From contig JAKOZM010000228.1 in the NCBI GenBank assembly GCA_029779995.1, positions 1-5,420 on the forward strand: a stretch of 5,420 bases of DNA, given 5' to 3'. The notes beneath the pieces were generated by a model. It had not been told where the DNA came from and searched no databases. It saw only the letters and a program-made list of their open reading frames with translations. Positions 1-5,397 of the stretch are shown piece after piece. This stretch comes from Actinomycetes bacterium. GTDB taxonomy: Bacteria > Actinomycetota > Actinomycetes > S36-B12 > UBA10799. A program made the translations under genes and the position numbers. The first letter of the stretch is position 1. The number at the start of each line of letters is the position of its first letter.

Positions 1-2
1 CG

Positions 3-113
3 ATCCGGTCGCTGGCGTGGTGGCGGAACGGCACAGACGGCTTCCACGCCGAAGTAACCAGCCGCCCGCTTGTCCCCATCCGCTCCGTGCCTGAGACAGG
101 TGACGCGTCCTGA
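3..113 (+). CDS. 3' end of an unidentified protein, cut by the window edge
   Basis: An open frame runs in from the left edge and stops at TGA 111-113, giving a 36-residue C-terminus that contains AWWRNGTDGFHAEV and ends in PETGDAS. About 29 of 36 codons end in G or C, as expected for a real gene in a genome of this composition, and the residue mix (Trp, Phe, His, Asn) is not that of a random GC-rich shadow frame. The next coding remnant on the same strand begins about 23 bases downstream, so the two may once have been an operon. I do not recognise the family. The 5' part lies outside the window, so I cannot say whether the gene is intact. A chance open frame is possible at this length. Confidence 0.45.
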   Translation: MRSLAWWRNGTDGFHAEVTSRPLVPIRSVPETGDAS

Positions 114-136
114 CCTGGGGGCCAGGCCGTGCCGAG

Positions 137-274
137 GTGTCCACCCTCGTGGCCGGCGGAGAGCTTGAACGGGTCACTCCGGACGCGGCCCTCGCGGCGC
201 GGCTGCTCGCGGACGGCACACGCCACATCGAGTCAGCCCGATCTGCTGAACGACTGGGCTCGCCGCCGGCGTGA
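137..274 (+). pseudogene. N-terminal remnant of a probable HEPN-domain protein
   Basis: From GTG 137 the frame reads VSTLVAGGELERVTPD, then a helix containing AARLLADGTRHIESAR, and then loses resemblance and stops at TGA 272-274 after 45 codons. The pattern 'short leader, GELxRVxPD, then a helix with RHxxSA' resembles the start of actinobacterial HEPN proteins of well over 100 residues, which continue with a segment like DPxxAYxLxYDAARKAL. That second half, with the part that makes the HEPN fold, is absent, so I read this as a truncated gene. HEPN proteins are often RNases or partners of nucleotidyltransferases in toxin-antitoxin and defence loci, but this stump could not do that. No convincing ribosome binding site precedes the GTG; the frame is open back to 104. 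The family assignment is from memory of the motif and is tentative. Confidence 0.4.
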
Positions 275-290
275 TCGTGGAGTCGGGTGA

Positions 291-443
291 CCCCCCAAGC
301 AGGTGCTTCGCTACCCCGAGACCGAGCGTCTTCAGCGCTTCCTCAACGTCCTCTTCTGGGGCGACAACGAGCAGCACGCCCCTGACCTACTCGTCGGCAA
401 CTACCGCAGATGTATGCCGCCCCGCCGCTCTGTTGAACCGTGA
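291..443 (+). pseudogene. Unidentified coding remnant
   Basis: After an in-frame TGA at 288-290 a frame stays open to TGA 441-443. A possible GTG start is at 303, which would give a peptide of 46 residues. The core contains RYPETERLQRFLNVLFWG followed by DNEQHAPDLLVGNYRR; about 30 of 35 codons there end in G or C, and the amphipathic composition looks like real protein. The last dozen residues are Arg/Pro-rich and look like read-through. The complementary strand also has an open frame over 174-377 with moderately good codon bias, so the coding strand is not certain. No start signal or family is recognisable. Best explanation: an internal piece of a gene left after deletion, in the same decayed stretch as its neighbours. 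Confidence 0.3.
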
Positions 444-888
444 CCTCTCACCCGGCCAGAACTGCAGGAGCCACCGCTCAGGCCCATTCGGAAACCCCTG
501 TGCGGAGACATCGAAGTCCTCCGGGAGCGCGGCCGCCTCGGCACGCCCACTTGCCCACACGCCGACGTGCCACTGCCCCGGCCCGATTCCCACATCAGGA
601 AGCATGGCTCGTGGAGGTCCGAATAGAGGCCCAACATCAGCACCACGTCGATCGTCCCCTCGCTCGCGAACGCCCAGGGCGGTGCCTGCGGCGCGGGTCG
701 CTCGTCGTGGCGCTCAAGGCGCAGGAGTGCCTGGAGGAAGTCGGCCGCGCACTCCAAGCGGATCGAACTCGGCCAGAACCGAACCCAGGGCCCGGGGTCC
801 AGCCGCCCCAGCCGGAGTACTCGTCGAAGCTGATCTCGAGGGATTTCCGGTGGGTCGGAACCCAGAGCTCGCCGACCGCGCACAGCAT
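387..888 (-). pseudogene. Frameshifted gene of unknown family
   Basis: Three minus-strand frames, read in succession, give one sensible protein of about 165 residues. Frame one starts at ATG 888 (MLCAVGELWVPTHRKSLEIS, then FDEYSGWGGW). It gives way near 785-797, in a C/G run, to a second frame with WVRFWPSSIRLECAADF and, later, VVLMLGLYSDLHEPCFL. Near 592-604 this passes to a third frame with DVGIGPGQWHVGVWASG, then PEDFDVSAQGFPNG and WLLQFWPG, stopping at TAG 387-389. Both junctions shift in the same direction, as if one base were missing each time. Each fragment is rich in Trp, Phe and acidic residues and lacks the Arg/Pro/Ser bias of the shadow frames beside it, which is why I join them. 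I do not recognise the family. Sequencing error at two GC-rich spots is an alternative; a ribosomal frameshift is unlikely because no slippery site stands out. Confidence 0.5.
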
Positions 889-978
889 CAGAGCCGCACC
901 CGGACGTGGAAGTTCGCGCCATGCGGATGAGCTGAGGAACGGTCAAGCCACTCGCCGGGAGGCGCCTCGAGCGTGCCG

Positions 979-3900
979 TTAGGCATTCCGGGCTTGTTCG
1001 ACCTTCTGTTGGGAGATGCGGATCAGGTCTCGCCATTCAGTGTTGGTGGGGTCGGCGGCCGCTAGCCGAGCGGCGATGTCCAGACTGGTTTGGTAGTGCT
1101 CGGCGGCGCTGGTGAGGTCGCCGCGTGCCTGGGCGAGGTCCCCCACCCGGTCGTGGCTGACGGTCAGGTCGCGTTGCCATCCGGTGTTGGTGGGGTCGGC
1201 GGCCGCTAGCCGAGCGGCGATGTCCAGACTGGTTTGGTAGTGCTCGGCGGCGCTGGTGAGGTCGCCGCGTGCCTGGGCGAGGTCCCCCACCTTGTCGTGG
1301 CTGACGGTCAGGTCGCGTTGCCAGTCGGTGTTGGTGGGGTCGGCGGACGCTAGCCGAGCGGCGATGTCCAGACTGGTTTGGTGGTGCTCGGCGGCGCTGG
1401 TGAGGTCGCCGCGTGCCTGGGCGAGGTCCCCCACCCGGTGGTGGCTGACGGTCAGGTCGCGTTGCCAGTCGGTGTTGGTGGGGTCGGCGGCCGCGCGGGC
1501 GGTGATCTGGTCGTGGATGCGTTGCAGGTGAGTGGTGGCGGAGGGGAGGTCGCCTATGGCCAGAAGGGCTTGTAAGCCGAGGTCGGCGATCAGGATCCAG
1601 CCGCGTTCGCTGATGGGGGTGAGGTCGATGATGTCGTTGACGAACGCCAGTCGAGCCCGAGTGCCGGGCAACACCTGGTTGACGACCTGGTCGGCCAGGT
1701 CGGCGAGTCCGTCGTATTGCTGTTGTTCGGCCAGGTGTCGGGCCAGGCATACGAGGTCCTCGTAGGTGGCTCGGCTTTCGGTGAACCGCTGATAGTGCAT
1801 GGCCTCGGCGCGGGCGTGATGCCCAGGAGCGACGCGACCCTGATTGTCCACGAGTTGCGCGGTCCAAGTGTGCATACCAACGTGTAGGCCGGGGGTAAGC
1901 AGGGTGAGATCCTGCAGCCGAGCGATAGCATGCCGTAGGGGTGCGGTGGGAGTGGAGTTGAGGTCGCCGGTGACTGAGCGGGCAGTGTCGATTGGGTCGA
2001 CGGGCGTCCGGCAGGCTGCTACTTGGGCGAGCACGTTCCTCTGTTCGGGGGTGAGCAGGGTGAGCAGGTCTTGCAGGAGGATGTCCGCACTGCCTAACAC
2101 AAGGGCCGCGTCCAAGTGGTCCGTCATCGAGTCTGCGGGGATCCTGGGGTCGATCCCGGTAGCGCGGGCGAGCGCGTTGAGTTTCACTTTTACATCGGCC
2201 AGGTTGGACTTCCCTGCGCGCACCAGTGCGTCGAGCAGTTCGATCAACCGGGGGTGCCCGCCGATGACGCGGATGACCAGCCGCGCGTCCGCCTCGGTCA
2301 GGTCTCGGAGTGCGGGTTGCCGGCGCAGCATCCGGCTCAGCTCCGCCCGCGATAGCGGCGGCATCCCGATCTGAGCCAACCACCTCCCCGGCTCCCCCGG
2401 CAGGGGATAGCGGCAGGTAATCAGCAAGCCACCCCGGACAAGTCCGGAGGCAGCAGCGCCCGCGTGGGCGCAGGCAGCCAGCACGTCTGCGAACCCGGGA
2501 TCCAGGTAATCCTCGCCGCCGGGGGTGAGGTTGGCTTCGAAGTCGTCGAACACCAGAAGGACCTTGCGGTTGGCCACCAATCGGGGCACCAGGTCCAGCC
2601 GTGCCGCGTCATCGATCGACACATCGACCAAGGCAGCCGCAAACGTCGGGTCGGTCTCGCGAACGGCCGCCGCGACCGCAGCGAGCAGACCAGCAGGATT
2701 CCAAGCGCCGATGTGGATGGCGATCTTCCACCCGGCTTCGTTCAGGCGGGTGACGACCCGGCGGGCGACCGCTGTCTTGCCGATCCCACCGATCCCGGTG
2801 TAGACGACCCCGCCGACCGCACCGAACTCGTCAATGCTGCTGGGGTGATGACGCAGGATCCGTAGCCCGTCACGAACTTGGGCGCGCCGCCCGATCAGGT
2901 ACCCGACCGGCAACTCCGCCAACCCCGCCGGCGGGTCCGGCACAGCTGGCAGCGGAGTCTCCGGCAGGCTGCTGTCGATCAGAGGTCCGTCACCGGCGGC
3001 GGTCCACAACCCGGCCAGCGCCCACCACGGGCCGACCCGCTCGCCGCGATGAGCCTGGGTGGAGTCTTGGGTGACCATCTGCTGGCGGGCCACGGCCAGC
3101 GCCTGGCCGACCGGACGGTCCGGGTGGGCGACCAGATCCCGGTACAACGCGGCAGCCAATCGGGTCGCGTAGTCGTCGGGGACCGGGCCGTTCATAGCCA
3201 GCACTCGATCCGCGCCACCTGAGATCAACCCGGCCGCCAACCCAGCCGCGCCGCCGGCGCCCCCGGAACAGCTGGACAGCACGATCAACGGGACCGGGCG
3301 GCCAGCCCGACGCAACACGTCAACCAACCCGGCGGCGGTCACCGGGACCGGTTCCCCGTCCTCATCCTCCAACTCCAGCGAGGTGGTGGACCCGTGCGCG
3401 GACAGGTGCAACACGGCATACCCGGTGTCCGCCACTGCTGCCGTGATCGAGGTGAGGTCGGCGACCTCCAGGATGTGCACCAGGCCGTTCCCGGCCGGGT
3501 CGGCCGTTGCATCCAACACTGCCTGCATCTCTGCTTCCACATCCAACGGCCGGTTGGGGGTCTTGGTCTCATCAGGGGCGGCCACCGCAGCCAAAACCTT
3601 CACCGGCCCAGCAACTGCTACCGGCTGCGGCAACGGGGACCCGGTCACGACCCGGCACAACGTCACCCCTGCCCGCAGCACCAACCCCACCCCTGTCCCC
3701 GGAAGGGTCAACGTCTCCCACGGCAACCCAGCCACCAGCGGGTCACCCTCGATCACCACATCCACTCCACCCCCAGGTAACATGCCATCCACCAACCCGG
3801 CCAACCGCTGCCGAGTAAGTGGGTCGAAGACAGCTGCCGCCAATGCAATCCCCCACGCAGCCACCCGCGCCCCGGCCATCGCCGGTGCCTGAACATCGGG

Positions 3901-4653
3901 CCACTCCCCGGCAAGCAACGAGGCTGGCAACACCCCGCTGCCGTGGCCCAACACGTGCCCATCCGCCGACGTCACCCCCGACAGCACGTCACCCGCGAGC
4001 GACGCCGCCACCACCACGCGAGTCCGCACCCCCGCACCCGGCCCTACTTTGCTCTCCGGCGCCGCCTTCTCCGCTCCTGCTCCAGCCGGCCACTGTTGGT
4101 CGAACACCGGCGCCGCACCCACTGGTGGAGCCACCCGCGGCTGACCCAGCAGGTAACGCAGCAACAACTCCGCCCCCGCCGCGCTGAACTCGGTCACCTC
4201 GTAGTGGGTGTGGGTGACCGGACCGCAAAAGGTCGGGATCTGCTCGACCGTGTGCCCCGGCAACACCACCGGCAGGAACTTCAACGGCCCCGTCTCCTGG
4301 TCCCGGTAGTACTCCTCCTGAATCAACCGGGCCTCCCACTGCACCCCACGGCCATCAGTCGGCCCCGCATCCCCGTCGGCACGGCGTTTGTACGCCGCCG
4401 AGGCGATCAGCAAGACGAAATCGCTGTCACGAACCTGACGCAACATCCACGTCGGCCAATTTTGTGGCTGCTGTGCCGCATCTGTATCCAACTGCGCGTC
4501 GACCCCGTTGGCGCGTAGGAACAACCAGAAATCCGTCATCAGCGCCACATGCTCGGCCGTCTCCTGCGCATACGAAATGAACACCCGCGGAGCAGGCCCA
4601 ACACCGTCCACCGGAATCCCGGAATTAGCCAACACGTACCCCTGACCGAACAC
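979..4653 (-). CDS. SEFIR-CHAT-NB-ARC-TPR protein, NLR-like conflict/defence receptor
   Basis: This 1224-residue protein has the layout of a STAND immune receptor. Residues 22-135 form a SEFIR/TIR-like domain: RVFISYAQ (23-30), a W..WM motif (66-70), DFVLLIAS (78-85), and VQWE with Glu107 where TIR enzymes carry their catalytic acid. Residues 172-208 are a Pro/Gly/Ala-rich linker. Residues 209-557 are a CHAT caspase-like protease: PWETL (311-315), His420 in HLSAHG, Cys462 in SSCSGG. Residues 585-850 are an NB-ARC-type ATPase: Walker A GIGGIGKT (620-627), Walker B LLVFDDFE (699-706), Arg748 in ITCRYP, and a GGHPRLIEL motif (798-806). Residues 858-930 look like a winged helix; the rest is helical and ends in 48-residue TPR-like repeats. 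The start is GTG; an in-frame TGA at 4660-4662 rules out an earlier one. TTG 4632, six bases after AGGGG, is a good alternative. Family knowledge: such NTPases oligomerise on sensing a trigger and switch on N-terminal effectors; the trigger here is unknown. No clear terminator follows the TAA. Confidence 0.96.
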   Translation of the reverse strand: MFGQGYVLANSGIPVDGVGPAPRVFISYAQETAEHVALMTDFWLFLRANGVDAQLDTDAAQQPQNWPTWMLRQVRDSDFVLLIASAAYKRRADGDAGPTDGRGVQWEARLIQEEYYRDQETGPLKFLPVVLPGHTVEQIPTFCGPVTHTHYEVTEFSAAGAELLLRYLLGQPRVAPPVGAAPVFDQQWPAGAGAEKAAPESKVGPGAGVRTRVVVAASLAGDVLSGVTSADGHVLGHGSGVLPASLLAGEWPDVQAPAMAGARVAAWGIALAAAVFDPLTRQRLAGLVDGMLPGGGVDVVIEGDPLVAGLPWETLTLPGTGVGLVLRAGVTLCRVVTGSPLPQPVAVAGPVKVLAAVAAPDETKTPNRPLDVEAEMQAVLDATADPAGNGLVHILEVADLTSITAAVADTGYAVLHLSAHGSTTSLELEDEDGEPVPVTAAGLVDVLRRAGRPVPLIVLSSCSGGAGGAAGLAAGLISGGADRVLAMNGPVPDDYATRLAAALYRDLVAHPDRPVGQALAVARQQMVTQDSTQAHRGERVGPWWALAGLWTAAGDGPLIDSSLPETPLPAVPDPPAGLAELPVGYLIGRRAQVRDGLRILRHHPSSIDEFGAVGGVVYTGIGGIGKTAVARRVVTRLNEAGWKIAIHIGAWNPAGLLAAVAAAVRETDPTFAAALVDVSIDDAARLDLVPRLVANRKVLLVFDDFEANLTPGGEDYLDPGFADVLAACAHAGAAASGLVRGGLLITCRYPLPGEPGRWLAQIGMPPLSRAELSRMLRRQPALRDLTEADARLVIRVIGGHPRLIELLDALVRAGKSNLADVKVKLNALARATGIDPRIPADSMTDHLDAALVLGSADILLQDLLTLLTPEQRNVLAQVAACRTPVDPIDTARSVTGDLNSTPTAPLRHAIARLQDLTLLTPGLHVGMHTWTAQLVDNQGRVAPGHHARAEAMHYQRFTESRATYEDLVCLARHLAEQQQYDGLADLADQVVNQVLPGTRARLAFVNDIIDLTPISERGWILIADLGLQALLAIGDLPSATTHLQRIHDQITARAAADPTNTDWQRDLTVSHHRVGDLAQARGDLTSAAEHHQTSLDIAARLASADPTNTDWQRDLTVSHDKVGDLAQARGDLTSAAEHYQTSLDIAARLAAADPTNTGWQRDLTVSHDRVGDLAQARGDLTSAAEHYQTSLDIAARLAAADPTNTEWRDLIRISQQKVEQARNA
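1041..1494 (-). repeat. 144-bp tandem repeat array encoding TPR-like units
   Basis: Three complete 144-bp units (1041-1184, 1185-1328, 1329-1472) are followed by 22 bases of a fourth (1473-1494). Pairs of full units differ at only 4 or 5 of 144 bases. The array lies in frame inside the large minus-strand gene and encodes a 48-residue unit, beginning in protein order at residues 1059, 1107 and 1155, with the shape TNTxWQRDLTVSHxxVG, then DLAQARGDLTSAAEHxQ, then TSLDIAARLAxADP. Two amphipathic helices per unit fit a tetratricopeptide-type repeat with a long spacer. A diverged unit precedes it (about residues 1033-1058) and a shortened, diverged one ends the protein (1203-1224). All seven variable bases fall in five codons and all change the amino acid. 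Confidence 0.95.
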
Positions 4654-4712
4654 GCCAACTCAGAACAGCATCGGGCAGGGCGAGCCTATACACCCTCGAT
4701 CAGGCCCACAGC
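4654..4712. promoter_or_regulatory. Short divergent intergenic region, probable shared promoter
   Basis: Only 59 bases separate the starts of the two divergent genes, so both promoters must lie here or in the gene starts. The one AT-rich patch, CCTATACACC around 4685-4694, offers TATACA (4687-4692) as a weak -10 for the plus-strand gene and TAGGCT (4689-4684) as a TANNNT-type -10 for the minus-strand gene. The two overlap, so transcription in one direction could hinder the other. No convincing -35 box is visible on either side, which is common in actinomycetes. Before the ATG at 4713 there is only a weak AGG (4702-4704). No clear operator palindrome is seen. Promoter placement is inference. 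Confidence 0.35.
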
Positions 4713-5144
4713 ATGACGGTCCCATCAAGCCGAGTGGCATCCTTAGCCCCCATGGCCGATCTCGACACTCACCTGCAGATGATCCAAACCACCATCGGAC
4801 GCCTGGCCGGACAATCCACCACCATCAAGGGCTGGTGCGTCACTCTCACCAGCGCACTGCTAGGTCTCGGCGCTACCAGCACCACTGCCATGTTGCCTGG
4901 CGTGGCCATCTACGTCATCGGTGTATTCGCCCTGTTGGACGCCTACTACCTCACCCTTGAACGCGGCTACCGAACCCTGTACGACACCACCCGAACACGA
5001 ACCACCACCGATTGGGCCATGACCACTTCCGCCCCCAAACTCACCAGCATCCGTCAGGCCCTCACCTCCTGGTCCATTGCCCCCCTCTACGGCACGTCCC
5101 TCGCGCTCGCCGTCGCCACCACCATCTACGCCGCATACAGGTAG
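4713..5144 (+). CDS. Small three-helix membrane protein, predicted partner of the SEFIR-CHAT receptor
   Basis: A 143-residue protein with three likely membrane segments at about residues 41-57, 61-80 and 120-141, and a Thr-rich polar loop between the second and third (about 92-118). Its N-terminal half carries MIQTTIGRLAGQSTTIKGW, then VTLTSALLGLG, and after the second helix LDAYYLTLERGYRTLYD. This arrangement (MIQxxIxRxA, KGW at the start of helix one, LDxYYLxxERxxRxLYD after helix two) matches, from memory, a family of small uncharacterised bacterial membrane proteins often encoded beside TIR-type proteins. It has no signal peptide and no enzyme motif. It is divergent from the large gene and 59 bp away, which suggests a functional pair, with this protein as a membrane effector or anchor. 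The start is uncertain: ATG 4713 has a weak AGG upstream, while ATG 4752 (codon 14) would place the conserved motif nearer the N-terminus. Membrane location is firm; function is inferred. Confidence 0.88.
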   Translation: MTVPSSRVASLAPMADLDTHLQMIQTTIGRLAGQSTTIKGWCVTLTSALLGLGATSTTAMLPGVAIYVIGVFALLDAYYLTLERGYRTLYDTTRTRTTTDWAMTTSAPKLTSIRQALTSWSIAPLYGTSLALAVATTIYAAYR

Positions 5145-5192
5145 ACCCCGGGATTGGATGTCGTGGGCGGCCGCCGTTGATCCGCGGACACT

Positions 5193-5268
5193 TGGTGCCC
5201 CCGGGCAGATTCGAACTGCCGACACCCGCTTTAGGAGAGCGGTGCTCTATCCCCTGAGCTACGAGGGC
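5193..5268 (-). tRNA. tRNA-Arg (anticodon CCU)
   Basis: Read on the minus strand from 5268, the gene folds as a full cloverleaf. The acceptor arm GCCCTCG pairs with CGGGGGC with one wobble. The D stem is GCTC/GAGC, the anticodon stem CCGCT/AGCGG closes the loop CTCCTAA (anticodon CCT), the variable loop is GTGTC, and the T arm is GGCAG-TTCGAAT-CTGCC. The discriminator is A (5196) and CCA is encoded (5195-5193). It decodes AGG, a rare arginine codon in high-GC genomes. It is convergent with the membrane-protein gene, with its 3' end facing that gene across 48 bases. tRNA 3' ends are frequent integration sites; no second copy of this 3' end is seen in the window. Open frames across it are artefacts. 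Confidence 0.97.
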
Positions 5269-5281
5269 GGGGCACGGCCAG

Positions 5282-5295
5282 CCGTCCCGGGACGG
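5282..5295. repeat. 14-bp perfect palindrome upstream of the tRNA gene
   Basis: CCGTCCCGGGACGG equals its own reverse complement and lies 14 bases upstream of the tRNA 5' end. It has no loop, so it is not an obvious terminator, and it is not followed by a T-run on either strand. It could be a protein-binding site near the tRNA promoter or simply a product of GC-rich composition. No clear -10/-35 pair for the tRNA is visible nearby. Confidence 0.3.
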
Positions 5296-5367
5296 GCACA
5301 GCCGCGACCGCCATTGTGACAGGCGGCCCCAGCCCCGAGCCAATCCCCAAGCGGAGCCGCCGGGCAT

Positions 5368-5397
5368 GCGGAAGCCGGACCCGCGGAAGCCGGACCC
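5368..5397. repeat. 15-bp direct tandem duplication
   Basis: The unit GCGGAAGCCGGACCC occurs twice in immediate succession (5368-5382 and 5383-5397). It lies in the roughly 150-base right end (5269-5420), where no gene can be supported on either strand. Two copies with no remaining differences suggest a recent slippage event. No function is implied. Confidence 0.75.

Noticed and set aside
174..377. Minus-strand frame beginning MLLVVAPEEDVEEALKTLGL
   Set aside because: The first 30 residues look plausible and codon bias is fair, but the plus-strand frames over the same bases have stronger third-position bias and, for 137-238, a recognisable pattern. Kept only as a caveat on the 291-443 remnant.
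271..930. Plus-strand 219-residue open frame across the left region
   Set aside because: Ser/Arg/Pro/Ala-rich, low complexity, no family pattern. The minus-strand frames beneath it from 387 to 888 look far more like protein.
961..978. Inverted-repeat terminator after the receptor stop codon (around the CTCGAG centre)
   Set aside because: The arms mismatch at several positions and there is no T-run, so no stable hairpin can be claimed.
1041..1494. CRISPR array
   Set aside because: The 144-bp units are contiguous, have no unique spacers, stay in frame within a protein and encode a TPR-like unit.
1037..2383. Long (448-residue) minus-strand open frame inside the receptor gene
   Set aside because: It is out of frame with the receptor, extremely rich in Arg, Pro, His and Gly, and kept open by GC-rich composition and by the 144-bp repeat, whose length is a multiple of three. 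No domain is visible.
3383..3892. Plus-strand open frames of 100-190 residues opposite the CHAT and SEFIR coding region (also 1844-2374, 2464-2865 and 3943-4518)
   Set aside because: They lie antisense to a gene with clear domains and have the low-complexity Arg/Ser/Pro/His composition of shadow frames.
5166..5175. GGCGGCCGCC palindrome between the membrane gene and the tRNA as a terminator
   Set aside because: It has no loop and no T-run; a 10-bp palindrome of this composition is expected by chance in GC-rich DNA.
5062..5367. Open frames across the tRNA, including one with VAQGIEHRSPKAGVG
   Set aside because: This is the familiar false translation of a tRNA gene, not a protein.
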